Shown here piece after piece: positions 16,301-26,600 of a stretch of 64,000 bases of DNA. Every line of letters starts with the position of its first letter. Within the stretch, counting starts at the first letter, position 1. The position numbers and the translations under genes are program-made. Location: contig JBLIGQ010000006.1 in NCBI GenBank assembly GCA_047636995.1, forward strand, positions 42,269 to 106,268. The letters are read 5' to 3'. The notes beneath the pieces are model-generated. The model saw only the letters and a program-made list of their open reading frames with translations, ran no database searches and had not been told where the DNA came from. This stretch comes from JAQWQB01 sp047636995 (GTDB lineage Bacteria; Bacteroidota; Bacteroidia; Flavobacteriales_D; Sanyastnellaceae).

Positions 16301-19300
16301 TAGCTAACTTGAGGTTCTGGAACTTTTGGAATTCAATTTCCATGTCGTTCTCCTCAGGCCAAATTTCATCTTCATTGTTTGAAAACCAAGGTGTCGTCTT
16401 CAGCGGAAGTTCATATTCGTAATAGTTTTCATCAAAATCACTTCCCAAACGAATAAAGCACGTCAGCTCATTATCATCCAAAGGTGAACCATCCGGACCC
16501 GCTTCAGCGTGAATGTACATTTTCAATTTGTCATACAATCGCATGTCAAAATTGACATTCCGGTAGGCTGCTCTGGCATCCCCATCTTGGAGATTGCAGA
16601 CTTCGAGCGAGAGCGATTGCTCATTCAATCTTCTTTGGTTGGCTGTACCCACGTCAATCTCGCGTACAATCCCCGGTGGAATCACATAAGGAACTGGTTC
16701 ACGATTTCCGTTTTCTTCAATGTTAACCGCACCAATATTGAAGGTGGTTGGGTCTGGGTCATTGGGCTCAATTTCTTGAGGCCCTTCTAAAGATCCAATG
16801 TACTTTCTCCACTCTCCTCTGATCAATTCAAGTCGGGCAAAACGCAATGTTGCCTCTTCAGACCATCCTTTCATGAACATTCTGATAAAACGAATAGAGC
16901 GGAAGTCAGAGATACCTCCTACACGTTTGTCATATTCAAAAATCGGCACTTTGAACTGGTACCAACGCACTGTTCTTGACTCACCATTTCTGGTTTCAAT
17001 CGTTTGCTCAAAACTGTCTGTGATGTAGTTATTGCCAATGTTCTGTTCTCCCATATCCTGCGGACGAAGAGAAACTTTATACTGGTAGTAACTTTCTATT
17101 GTACTCAGTGTAATGTCCTGATTGATGTCTTCCGTATTCGGAATGGTTGTAGTTGCAACTGGATAACCGTTCGGATTTCCGGTATTTGAATTGTCTTCAT
17201 ACCCATTAAAATCTTTATATCTCCTAAGGATATTCCACTCCTCACTCTGTGCTTGCGGACTTCTAAAGAACTTGAAATCATCTGCAGAAGGGTCATTCGC
17301 AAATTGTGCGTAAGCGTCATTTGTCAAAAACGGCTGAACTGTTTCCAACCATTCGTTGAAGAAGCCCTGCTCATTCTGACTGTTGAGACCATCAAGCCCA
17401 ACATCTTGCAGCACATAGTTGCCTGCAGAGTTATCGAATGCATTTACAACATTAAAGGTTGTAGGGTCTGGATATACACCCCAAATTGACTCTAATGTTG
17501 GAAGGTCTTGGTTAGAACTTGGCAAGCCGTTTTCGTAACCGAGTTGTGAATCATTCAACACATCTTCAGAGACATTTCCAAGGTTGAAATAAAGCTCTCC
17601 CCCATTTACATTCTCAGAATCCTCATTGAATGGATCCATTAACCAGAACTGAATGAATTGAATGTTAGATGTTTCAAAGTCAGTTGTCACCAAAGAGCGT
17701 TGAATTCCTCCCCAGCGTGATTCAGGCGCTGCTAAAGAACCATCAGGGTTTAATCCAGCACTAATGGTTGGCGCGCCATCTGGAAGTTCATAATTATAAG
17801 GTCCACGTTCATCTGGATAGTACGTTAAATCTAACGTGCCTATTAACGGCGGGGTGCCAGCAGGAAGCTCTCTGTTCGGGAAGACCTCTCCTTCTAATAC
17901 CTCGCGCATTCTGTGGTCACTTTTCACATCTGCAGATACTTGTCCGTCTGTAAGACCATTCCCTTGCCAAAACTGAGGATCAATCACATACCAAGATAAT
18001 TTCGCTCTGTTGTAGTTGTAAACAAGTGAATCTTCAATGTTACCCTCTGGGAATAAATCGCTTTGAAGCTTGGGTGTGCTTGCCATAAACCATTGGTTCA
18101 CTGAACGAATATCAATGACACTCTGGCTTCCTTCAAAGTCATCGATGTAAGCATTTCCGTCTTTCCCAATCGCTTTGGAATGACCAGGAATGAGGTAGGC
18201 TGCTTCAGCAGAAATATCAATACTTGATTTGGCCTTGGTGTCTATAAAAGGAATTCGATCTACAAGCCTTGTAAGGAATTCTGATTCGTCTTGGTAAGTA
18301 TAGTCTAGACCCAGAATTGTATTATTCACTGGTTCATCACCAATGTTGACTTTCTGAGTCAACGGACGCTCGCGCATATTAAGCACGGTAGCTCCGATAT
18401 TCATTTTATCATTCAACTCAAAATCAAACCTACTTCCAATGAGGGTCTTCATTTGGATGTTAAAGAGTGAATTACTTTCGAGTGAGATATTAATAGGTGT
18501 GCCTGAATCAAGAAGTCCTTCATTCAAAATCTTAACCCTTCCTAGGTTGTAGTCTACCGTATAGTCCTGGTTCTCAACCAAGCGAACACCTCCTGCAGTT
18601 ACAGAAACAGAACCTTGCGGAACATTCAGTGCATTTAATGAAATTTCTGAACTTGATTGGGACTGAAACTGCCCACGAATCTTGAAACGATTCAACGACG
18701 GAATCTGCTGAGCAGCTGTTTTTGTTGAATCATAAAGCGGCTGATAAACAATGGTATTGATTAAGCTCTGCACCTGTTCAGGAGGGGCGTCTTGCGCAAT
18801 AACTGCGGCCAAATGGGCCCCAAAAGGCTCCACCACTGGGAAGTAAATTCTTCCGTTTTGACTCTGAATGGTACCCCCTTGCGTGGCTGCATTGTCAACA
18901 AAATCAAAGAAACCATCTTTATTAGGCATGGTATTTTGATCCATTTGATCAAGGTTCAATACTTGAAGCAAAAGCTGATCATTTAATCCTTCACGTGGGA
19001 TGTAGTTCAAATCAACCCCTGTAGATGGATCATTGTACCAAACATCAAGTCTGAAGTTGTCTTTATTCACACCGAATGCACCTATGCTATAGACGTTCTT
19101 CATCATCAAGTCCCACATTGGAGCCGGCTCGCCATTGTCAAGCACTACCTGCGTAATACTCGATTTAAGCATTTTCAGAATCAAGGCATTTGGCGCAGCA
19201 AAACCATCTTGTGAAAGTGTTCCTATTTGGTACGTTTCGCCCCCAAGTGTATACTCGTATGACACGGCCAAGACTTCAGCATTATTCAATGCTTGACGAA

Positions 19301-20696
19301 GTGAAATGAATCCAAGTCTGGTGTTGTAGGTATATTCTGAAGAAGTCAACTTTCGTGCATTCCCCACACGTTCGTAATGAATCCCTTGCTGATACCCCAT
19401 TCCCATTGCTGAAATAGCGGCATTTGCTCCGGTATAACTCATGACATCAGGATCACCTGTCATGTCATTGTAAATATCATTGTTCAGGTTACTTGGTGCT
19501 TGATTTGTGTTTATCTCAAGCCCTGGACCATCTGCAAGCTGTCCCGTATTCAGGTTTGAAGTGAGGTAATTTGGGTGCTCACCAATGTCTGAGAATCCGA
19601 TTACATTTCTTACGTCTTGCGTATTCGCTTGGTTGTTCACCACCCAGACCTCAATACGTGTGATGTTCACTCCTGAATTCACCACCGGCAAACTTTGCAG
19701 AGCAACATCATACTGGTCACGAAACCACTGCGACAGGAAGTAGTGCTTGTTGGCCTCGTAGTTGTCTGCGCGGATGTCGAACAGCTGCGTTTGAGCTCCT
19801 CCTTCTACCGTAATTTCCTTTCGCTCTCCTTGTTGTTGTGAGAAAACAGTTGTGTTTCGAAGTCTACCAAACTGTGTTTCCATCTTCACCCCGAAGAGAC
19901 TTTGACTTCCTGTAATCAAGGTTCCTTGCAAAGGCAAGCTTACGTTACCCGCTTCAATTTTCTTGATAATTTCGTCTTCTTCACCCGTATACTCAAGTTT
20001 CATTTGATTCTCGAAATCGAATGTTGCTTCCGTATTGTACTGGGTGGTCAATTTCAACTTCGTACCGATGTTTCCTACAACATTCAATTGAATACGCTGC
20101 TGGAAATCAAATGTAGTAATGCGCTGCTGACGAATAGGGATTCGTGGGTTTTCTGTCTTGGACATGTTAAACCCAAGTGTCAACTCAGCTGATCCTTGAG
20201 GACGAATGGTAATTTCGTTACTTCCGAAGATGTTCTTAAATCCTTCACCACCAACGTCTAATTTTGGTGCCCACGCATTGTTCTCTTCGTCTTGTTCATC
20301 TTGAAGTTGATTCCAGTACTCAGAAATATTGGTTCGAATGCTATTGTCTAAGTATTCATCTAGTCCGTATGATGTGTAAGGACGAAACACCATTGAATCT
20401 CCAATGGTTTGTCCGATTACATATTGTCCGGTGATCGGATCATATTGCACATCGTAATTGATGTTCTCTGGCCAGTCAAGACTTATTCCCCCTGTATTTT
20501 CTACTGGGTTCAGTGGGTCTTCGCCGTGAGGCAAAGGCAACTCAACCCCACCCGTATCTGCTACCAGAATAGGTTTGTAGTTCTTCTTAGCTGCCCGCCA
20601 GGAGTCTGAACCAATGTTGGCTGAGCTTACCCAGAAAATTCCAAGCAGTCCAATCAAGGTGATTCCTCCGATTAGGTATTTACCCCTCAAAAACAT
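13332..20696 (-). CDS. sprA: Type 9 secretion translocon / gliding protein SprA
   Basis: 2454 residues, in the normal range of 2300-2500. SprA (Sov in Porphyromonas) is the giant single-chain outer-membrane barrel through which T9SS cargo leaves the cell, and it is also needed for gliding in motile species. An N-terminal hydrophobic signal (KYLIGGITLIGLLGIFWVSS) is followed by hundreds of alternating amphipathic strands; the two SprA family regions around YSIGAFGVNKDNFRLDVWYN and DDFEGSQSVIDIRSVNQWF are present. The C-terminus ends on a beta-signal-like strand with INSGITIRFQLTQ. A Lys/Gly-rich loop (AGKGKDDAGGKGGKGGKED) lies near residues 1670-1695. It starts one base after ruvA. Confidence 0.97.
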   Translation of the reverse strand: MFLRGKYLIGGITLIGLLGIFWVSSANIGSDSWRAAKKNYKPILVADTGGVELPLPHGEDPLNPVENTGGISLDWPENINYDVQYDPITGQYVIGQTIGDSMVFRPYTSYGLDEYLDNSIRTNISEYWNQLQDEQDEENNAWAPKLDVGGEGFKNIFGSNEITIRPQGSAELTLGFNMSKTENPRIPIRQQRITTFDFQQRIQLNVVGNIGTKLKLTTQYNTEATFDFENQMKLEYTGEEDEIIKKIEAGNVSLPLQGTLITGSQSLFGVKMETQFGRLRNTTVFSQQQGERKEITVEGGAQTQLFDIRADNYEANKHYFLSQWFRDQYDVALQSLPVVNSGVNITRIEVWVVNNQANTQDVRNVIGFSDIGEHPNYLTSNLNTGQLADGPGLEINTNQAPSNLNNDIYNDMTGDPDVMSYTGANAAISAMGMGYQQGIHYERVGNARKLTSSEYTYNTRLGFISLRQALNNAEVLAVSYEYTLGGETYQIGTLSQDGFAAPNALILKMLKSSITQVVLDNGEPAPMWDLMMKNVYSIGAFGVNKDNFRLDVWYNDPSTGVDLNYIPREGLNDQLLLQVLNLDQMDQNTMPNKDGFFDFVDNAATQGGTIQSQNGRIYFPVVEPFGAHLAAVIAQDAPPEQVQSLINTIVYQPLYDSTKTAAQQIPSLNRFKIRGQFQSQSSSEISLNALNVPQGSVSVTAGGVRLVENQDYTVDYNLGRVKILNEGLLDSGTPINISLESNSLFNIQMKTLIGSRFDFELNDKMNIGATVLNMRERPLTQKVNIGDEPVNNTILGLDYTYQDESEFLTRLVDRIPFIDTKAKSSIDISAEAAYLIPGHSKAIGKDGNAYIDDFEGSQSVIDIRSVNQWFMASTPKLQSDLFPEGNIEDSLVYNYNRAKLSWYVIDPQFWQGNGLTDGQVSADVKSDHRMREVLEGEVFPNRELPAGTPPLIGTLDLTYYPDERGPYNYELPDGAPTISAGLNPDGSLAAPESRWGGIQRSLVTTDFETSNIQFIQFWLMDPFNEDSENVNGGELYFNLGNVSEDVLNDSQLGYENGLPSSNQDLPTLESIWGVYPDPTTFNVVNAFDNSAGNYVLQDVGLDGLNSQNEQGFFNEWLETVQPFLTNDAYAQFANDPSADDFKFFRSPQAQSEEWNILRRYKDFNGYEDNSNTGNPNGYPVATTTIPNTEDINQDITLSTIESYYQYKVSLRPQDMGEQNIGNNYITDSFEQTIETRNGESRTVRWYQFKVPIFEYDKRVGGISDFRSIRFIRMFMKGWSEEATLRFARLELIRGEWRKYIGSLEGPQEIEPNDPDPTTFNIGAVNIEENGNREPVPYVIPPGIVREIDVGTANQRRLNEQSLSLEVCNLQDGDARAAYRNVNFDMRLYDKLKMYIHAEAGPDGSPLDDNELTCFIRLGSDFDENYYEYELPLKTTPWFSNNEDEIWPEENDMEIEFQKFQNLKLARPSGYPTFEVFEQMDGDRRVRVKGNPNLANVIVCMIGIRNPDGDDNPFASSDDGLAKCANVWVNELRLTDFDEKGGWAAVARMNATLADFGTLSVAGNISTPGWGGLEQRVLERQRETIRGVDANTTLQLGKFFPENLGLQLPMYLGYSETVSTPQFDPLQPDIELSNEELTSQDRKRAQSIVKRRSINFTNVRINPTKEGGVGKLKQAGKGKDDAGGKGGKGGKEDKSRFYDVSNFSVSYGYNEVYRRDINLDFQMTKNYTGGLNYQFQNKPTEVRPFAKIGFIKKSPLLKWVKDFNFYTGIKSFTFNTTMDRTYETSRVRNNTEALFGVESNVLINTQVLKTWNWTRAYNLNYDLTKSLKFDFSANNASLVGEPTGVIDKEDTDWYTAYKDTVWNNIMNFGETTNYNHSTSLNYKLPFDKLPLLDFISADARYQASYRWDRAPFSQDSLGNTIQNSRALSVNPQINLVNLYNKSDKLKELNSNATSRNNRNVRNEDRDGFGEANEEREKKEKVNPLDVALRFLMMVRNVGGTYQRNEGILLPGYTPNTQFVGMNPSFTAPGIPFIVGQQNTDLLGDPSGNFALDAARNGWISDSQFLNQQYSETYQETWNVRANIEPIKHFKIELTANRQEGRSKNSFFRFNDDLGDFEFQSPMETGNFTASINTFATAFVNDDADFNNEVFDQFLLNRLEISGRLNDEAYQLANAEDNGYYAGWGPTSQNVTIAAFIAAYTGQDASEVNLDPFKTKVAPNWRITYDGLSKLPKFKKRFKQFNISHTYSSTMTASYVTNLNFEENANGLPTAVDQSDFENFIPQRQISTVSISEQMSPLIGFDMTLKTQGKNDPQIRVEMARDRTISFGLSNYQITETRGNSIILGIGYRFTEVKNPFYRKRGNLPVQVLKDTELSLRADLTIRDNATVIRKMQERQNQPTAGQRIVSIKTTADLEVSKKLTLRFFYDHQLTRPKISTSFPTSNINSGITIRFQLTQ

Positions 20697-20697
20697 A

Positions 20698-21279
20698 CTA
20701 CAGTTGTTTGAGGGCTTTCTTGATCAGCTCTTCCACTGAAATTGTTGTTCCTTCGGTCTTCAAGATTATATCGAGAGTTTTTGATGCTTTGGTTTTGTCG
20801 AAGCCAAGCGATGACAATGCACTTAACGCTTCTAATCTTACACTATTGCCTCCAGGAAGTACTTTTTCTGCAATTGAGTCATCCCCGGAAAATTTATCGT
20901 GCAAATCTACAATAATCCTTTGGGCTGTTTTCGCTCCAATCCCTTTGATGTTTTTAAAGGTGTCCACATCTTTGGAGAGGATAACGCCCACTAGCTCACT
21001 TGGTTCCAATGAAGACAGGATCATTCGGGCCGTGCTGGCACCCACTCCGCTGACTGAAAGAAGTTTTCTGAAGGCTTCTCTTTCGCCTGCATCTATAAAT
21101 CCAAATAATTCATGCACATCTTCACGAATTACTTCATGCACCAACAATTTACATGCTTCATCACGAATGCGTGAGGCCGTATATAAACTAATGTGCAGAA
21201 AATAGCCAACCCCACCGCATTCGATGACACAGTGTGTTGGACTTTTCTCTACTAATTTACCGTTGATGTGATGAATCAT
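20698..21279 (-). CDS. ruvA: Holliday junction branch-migration protein RuvA
   Basis: 193 residues, standard length. RuvA binds four-way junctions as a tetramer and recruits the RuvB motor. Visible are the N-terminal OB fold (MIHHINGKLVEKSPTHCVIECGG begins it), the two helix-hairpin-helix motifs (LLSVSGVGASTARMIL and FKNIKGIGAKTAQRIIVDL) and the C-terminal domain III (EALSALSSLGFDKTKA). One base separates it from maeB and from sprA on either side, so all three share a transcript. Confidence 0.97.
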   Translation of the reverse strand: MIHHINGKLVEKSPTHCVIECGGVGYFLHISLYTASRIRDEACKLLVHEVIREDVHELFGFIDAGEREAFRKLLSVSGVGASTARMILSSLEPSELVGVILSKDVDTFKNIKGIGAKTAQRIIVDLHDKFSGDDSIAEKVLPGGNSVRLEALSALSSLGFDKTKASKTLDIILKTEGTTISVEELIKKALKQL

Positions 21280-21280
21280 A

Positions 21281-23551
21281 TTACTTCGTTTGTGCGTCTA
21301 CAACTGCAATTCGGACCATGTTAACGATTTCACGAACTGACGAACCCATTTGCAAGATGTGAAAAGACTTTTTCATTCCGAGTAAAATTGGGCCAATGAT
21401 TTCCTTTTCGCCCATTTCTTGCATCAATTTGTAGGCAATGTTACCTGCGGCAAGGTTGGGGAAAATCAAGGTATTAACCTTCTTACCTTTGAGACTGGAG
21501 AAGGGGAAATTCTCTGCTCTCATTTCACTATTTATGGCGAAATTAGCTTGGATTTCACCATCTACAATGAGCTCTGGGTGTGATTTATGGAGCATCTCTG
21601 CCGCATTGCGCATTTTAACCGCATCCTTTCCCTCCGATGAACCGAAGTTTGAATAACTCAGCATGGCTATGCGAGGGGTTATCTGCATGTCCTTAACTGC
21701 CTTCGCCACCAAGAGTGTGATGTCACAAATCTCTTCAGCCGTAGGATCCATGTTCACCGTGGTATCAGCGAAGAAAATTGGTCCTGTAGCACTCTGTACA
21801 ATGTACATTCCCGCTACTTTTTTCACATCTTCATTCATCCCTATGATCTGAATTGCTGGACGAATGACATTTCCATAATTTCGGGTAAGCCCGCTGATAA
21901 GTGCATCTGCTTGTCCCGTGTGAACGAGCATTGCCCCAAAGTAATTTCGGTCACGAACGGCTTTTTGCGCCTCCACTTGCGTCATTCCTTTTCGTTGACG
22001 CTTGGCATAAAGAATGGACTCAAAATTAGCTCTTCGCTGTTTCTCGCTCGCACTTCTAGGGTCAATGATTTCTACTTCATTCACATCAATATTGATGTTA
22101 TTGGTTTCAATCAAATCGATGATCGTTTCGCGGTCACCTAAGAGTATTGGAACTGCAATCCCCTCGTCAATGGCTTGTTCAGCAGACTTTAAGATCTTGT
22201 AATGATCTGCTTCGGCGAAAACGACCTTTTTCGGTTGTTTCTTCGCACGAAGTGAAAGGTTTCTTACGAGTTTATTATCTCTACCAAGTCTTCTAATTAA
22301 TTCTTGCTTGTATGCACCCCAATCTTCGATGTTCAGTTTCGCCACTCCAGAATCAATTGCCGCTTTAGCAACAGCACTTGCCACGGCCGTGATCAATCTC
22401 GGATCTAACGGTTTCGGAATGATCAAATCACGTCCGAATGCAATGTTTTGAACTTCGTAGGCCTCATTCACCTCATCTGGAACGGGTTCTTTTGCCAATT
22501 CAGCGATCGCTCGAACGGCAGCCAGCTTCATTTCATCATTGATGCAAGTAGCCCTAACGTCCAAAGCTCCACGAAAGATATATGGAAAACCAAGAACGTT
22601 GTTCACTTGGTTAGGATGGTCTGATCTCCCGGTAGCCATGATCACATCTTCACGCGCATTCATTGCTATTTCATAAGGGATTTCTGGATCTGGGTTTGCT
22701 AACGCGAAAACAATCGGGTCATTGGCCATAGACCTCACCATTGCAGCATCCACTAAATCTCCTTTGCTAAGCCCAAGAAACACATCAGCCCCTTCAAGCG
22801 CTGCTCCAAGACTCATGTCCTCTTTATCTACCGCGTAGTTTTGCTTTCGCGTATCTAAATTCTCGCGTGACGTAGTAACCAATCCTTTCGAATCAAACAC
22901 CATGATGTTTTCTGTCCTCGCCCCAAGCTTCAGGTATAAATCAAGGCAAGACATGGCAGCAGCGCCAGCGCCACTTACCACAATTTTCACATCAGACATA
23001 GCTTTACCAGCCAATTCTAGGGCATTCAAAAGGGCCGCTGAAGAAATGATTGCTGTTCCGTGCTGGTCATCATGCATTACTGGAATGTCCAATTCTTCCA
23101 CCAACCTACGTTCAATCTCGAACGCCTCAGGAGCCTTGATGTCTTCCAAGTTAATGCCTCCAAATGTGGGTGCAATTGCTTTTACAACTGACACAAAGTG
23201 ATCTACATCAGTAGCATCTACTTCAATATCGAACACGTCTATGTCTGCGAAAATCTTGAATAGCAACCCCTTCCCTTCCATTACGGGCTTGCTTGCTTCT
23301 GGACCAATATTGCCAAGCCCAAGCACAGCAGTACCGTTGCTTATGACAGCCACTAAGTTACCTTTCGTGGTGTATTTGTAGACATTTTCAACGTCTGCAG
23401 CAATCTCTAGGCAGGGCTCAGCCACACCTGGCGAGTATGCCAATGAAAGATCTCTTTGCGAGCTATATGGTTTGGACGGAATAACTTCCAACTTCCCTTT
23501 TCGTCCTGACGAATGATAATCTAGCGCCTCTTGTTTTCGAATCTTATTCAT
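21281..23551 (-). CDS. maeB: NADP-dependent malic enzyme with phosphotransacetylase-like tail
   Basis: Oxidative decarboxylation of malate to pyruvate with NADPH formation. 756 residues: malic enzyme domains in about 1-430 (YSPGVAEPCLEIA, GNLVAVISNGTAVLGLGNIG, MHDDQHGTAIIS, VVSGAGAAAMSCLDLYLKLG for NAD(P) binding) and a C-terminal phosphate acetyl/butyryltransferase-like domain from about 430, which is regulatory and catalytically inactive in characterised MaeB enzymes. First gene of the maeB-ruvA-sprA operon. The -7 box is 8 bases from the ATG, so the leader is only a few bases. Confidence 0.95.
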   Translation of the reverse strand: MNKIRKQEALDYHSSGRKGKLEVIPSKPYSSQRDLSLAYSPGVAEPCLEIAADVENVYKYTTKGNLVAVISNGTAVLGLGNIGPEASKPVMEGKGLLFKIFADIDVFDIEVDATDVDHFVSVVKAIAPTFGGINLEDIKAPEAFEIERRLVEELDIPVMHDDQHGTAIISSAALLNALELAGKAMSDVKIVVSGAGAAAMSCLDLYLKLGARTENIMVFDSKGLVTTSRENLDTRKQNYAVDKEDMSLGAALEGADVFLGLSKGDLVDAAMVRSMANDPIVFALANPDPEIPYEIAMNAREDVIMATGRSDHPNQVNNVLGFPYIFRGALDVRATCINDEMKLAAVRAIAELAKEPVPDEVNEAYEVQNIAFGRDLIIPKPLDPRLITAVASAVAKAAIDSGVAKLNIEDWGAYKQELIRRLGRDNKLVRNLSLRAKKQPKKVVFAEADHYKILKSAEQAIDEGIAVPILLGDRETIIDLIETNNINIDVNEVEIIDPRSASEKQRRANFESILYAKRQRKGMTQVEAQKAVRDRNYFGAMLVHTGQADALISGLTRNYGNVIRPAIQIIGMNEDVKKVAGMYIVQSATGPIFFADTTVNMDPTAEEICDITLLVAKAVKDMQITPRIAMLSYSNFGSSEGKDAVKMRNAAEMLHKSHPELIVDGEIQANFAINSEMRAENFPFSSLKGKKVNTLIFPNLAAGNIAYKLMQEMGEKEIIGPILLGMKKSFHILQMGSSVREIVNMVRIAVVDAQTK

Positions 23552-23559
23552 ACGACCCG

Positions 23560-23588
23560 CAAAAATAGTCGGATTTTCGTGGTTTCAA
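23560..23588 (-). promoter_or_regulatory. Promoter of maeB-ruvA-sprA
   Basis: Minus strand: TTG (23588-23586), an 18-base spacer, TATTTTTG (23567-23560). The ATG at 23551 follows the box by 8 bases. As no other promoter is evident inside maeB-ruvA, this is probably the main promoter for sprA. Confidence 0.75.
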
Positions 23589-23610
23589 CTTGCTGTGAAC
23601 TATTCCTTCT

Positions 23611-26600
23611 TTATTTCTGTTTGAGAATAAAGGTAATCGGACGATCATTATTGACTCCAAAAACGAATCTTTTCACCCCATTTTCTTGCTTCAAACAAAC
23701 TACGTTTCGAACGTTTGTAGGAATATACAACCCACTTTCAAGGAAGTCTCTGACTTCAAATTCGCGGCTCCCTTTCCCCATTAGCACCAATCCATTTCCC
23801 GCATCGTATCTGGTCGTTTCAACTTCGGCGTCAAAGAAATTCCCTGCTAGTGCGATGTCTATCTTCCCGTCTCCGTCAAAGTCATCAACAATGAATGAAT
23901 TCACCACGCTTGTTTGAGCTTGCGCCGGAAAAGGAACAAAAATGAATTCGTTTCCTTCGTTGAAGCAAATTCCACTTTGAAAGTTTTTCACCTCTCTGAA
24001 ATAAGCGTCATGGAAGGCATCGCCCAAAACTTCCTCAATACTTGCATTGGCGAAACTTTGAAAATCTTGGAACTTATCCGCAATTTGGGGCATCTGTTCT
24101 GAAGAACACTCTCTCCCCCTCACCGGCACAAAGTGATTCTTATATACTTTTGACAGCACAGGGTCATTGGTCCCATTCCCATCGAAATCTGCGCTGTAAA
24201 TCTTGAGTGGATGTTCTTGATCTGCATGAAATTTATTGTTTTCACCGATGTTACCGAGCAGCACATCCATGTCTCCATCTCCATCAACATCAGCCACCTC
24301 CATTCCAAGCCACCAGCCACTCATTTCGTTTTCTGAATTTGCTATCAACAGTTTCAAACTTTTCGTTTCAGGGTTATACACGCACGGCTGCATCCATTCT
24401 CCTGTGATCAGGAGCTCCCATTTTCCATCTGAATTAAAATCAATCCATTCGGCACAGTTAACAATTCCTAAAGACTGAAGTTCTGGATGATCTGCGGTCA
24501 CATCAGTTAATTTCCCGTTTTCGTTCACAAACAAACGTGCTGATTCTGCTTGAGGATACATCCCCGGAATCACATGTCCGCCAACAAACAAGTCAATGTC
24601 CCCATCATTATCAATGTCACTCACTGCCAGCCCATTGGAATTGACGCTCCCTCCGTTAAATGATTTATCTCGCCTAAAAACTCCTAAGCCATCATTGAGG
24701 TAGAGGCGGTCTTCAGCAAGTTTGTCATTTGGGGCTAAGTGATAACTTCCGCTTGCTACATAGAGGTCCAAATCAGCATCGCCGTCAGCATCAAAGAAGA
24801 TGGCGTCATTGTCTTCGAATGATTTATCTGCTTTAAAATCGGGTTGGTTTGTAGCAAAATACATGGCCTTGTCTCCACGAGAGAAGAATTCACCTGCTTG
24901 TCCTGCAGCGCCGCCGATATAGAACTCATCAACACCATCACCATTGATGTCTGCAGAGGCTAAAGCGGGGCCTATTCTAGATTCGCGGTGAGGCAAAATG
25001 ATTTCTCTTTCGAAGTCATCAAAATCATCTTCGTCGTGCTTCCAATTTGCACCTGCATATTGAGAGATATCTTGAAACAGCTGCGGCTTAAAATCATAAA
25101 CCTTAGGCGTTCCTTTTTTCGCGTTAGCATAGTTCACTTCTAGAACTGCATTCAGTTTGGGCGATTTAAAGGACTGAAACTTTCCATCAGGATAAATCAC
25201 TATCAGGCTGTCTATTTTAGTATTCGCCCCAAATCCAAAGCTCATAATTGGTTGAGAAGAAGATTGGTAACCTCTTACAACTGTAAGTTCTTCGTATTGC
25301 ACTTGACCGTTTTGGTATGCGAAGGCTTTCGTACCATATCCAAACGGATTCAAATTTGGGCCTATCACTTTCAATTGTAGCCAGTTTTTCCCTGTAGAGT
25401 TATTCTTGTAGATAAAAGGAGGTTGGTTGTTGTTATTTACTACCACTTCTAAATCGCCATCTCCATCAAGGTCTCCCACAGCAGAGCCGTATGAAAAAGA
25501 AGGTTGATCCATCCCCCACTCTTTTTGCACTTTGCTAAATGCAAGCGCACCGCTGTTTTTGAAGGTGTGATTAGAGATTTTGTTTGAAGGTGTAGTATTT
25601 GAGAGAGCAAACAAATCAATGGGCATGCCCTTTTCTAGTTTGTCTTCAAATTGAAGCGCGAAATCATTGTTTCGAATATCATAATTGATGCCGTTCGTGA
25701 TGTGCAAATCTTTGTAGCTGTCTTGATCAAGATCTACGAGCAATGCAGACCAGCTCCAATCAGTAGAAGCCACACCCGCATATTGGGCAATGTCTGTGAA
25801 GAAACCCGCTCCATGATTTAATTGCAGGGTATTGGTCATGTATTGATAGTTGTAGCCGTTAGCTACGTATTCCCAGAATTTCTCAGGCTGCATGGTAGGC
25901 ATGTTGGTTTTAGACCGAACGTGGTCTGCTGACTGCATGTCTAGGGTAATGAGATCTGTTAGACCATCATTGTTGATGTCACCGGCATCTACCCCCATGG
26001 CTGTGAAGGAGGTATGTTTCATTTTTGAGTTCAATTCATTTATGAAGGTGCCATTTTTCTGATTGATATAGAGGTAATCTGGACGTTCATAATCGTTTGC
26101 CACATACACATCTACCCACCCATCATGGTTTAAGTCTGAGGCTATAACGCCCAATCCGAACGAAAACGCTTTAACTCCTGCTTCTTCGGTCACATCTGTA
26201 AAAGAGGCGCCATTCTCATTTCTGTAGAGCCTATCCGAGACAAAATCAGGAAACCCTTCTTTTGAGTAACTTATTTTCTGTTTTAGATTATTTGAGGGGG
26301 CGTTGAGTAAGAATAGGTCAAGGTCATTGTCATGGTCATAGTCAAAGAATGTAGCTTGGGTTGAGTACCCTGGGTTCGCCAGACCAAATTCCTTGGCTTT
26401 CTCAGTAAATGTTCCGTCTTGGTTATTCACGAAGAGCACGTTCATTCTGTAGGCGCTGTCTTCATTGTCCATTTTCCAGGAAGATCTGCATACGTAAACG
26501 TCCAGCCAGCCGTCACCATTCACATCAACAAAGGCGACACCATTTGACCAGCCTTGGTAATCTAGGATTCCTGACGAAGCAGATTTGTCTTCAAACGTAA

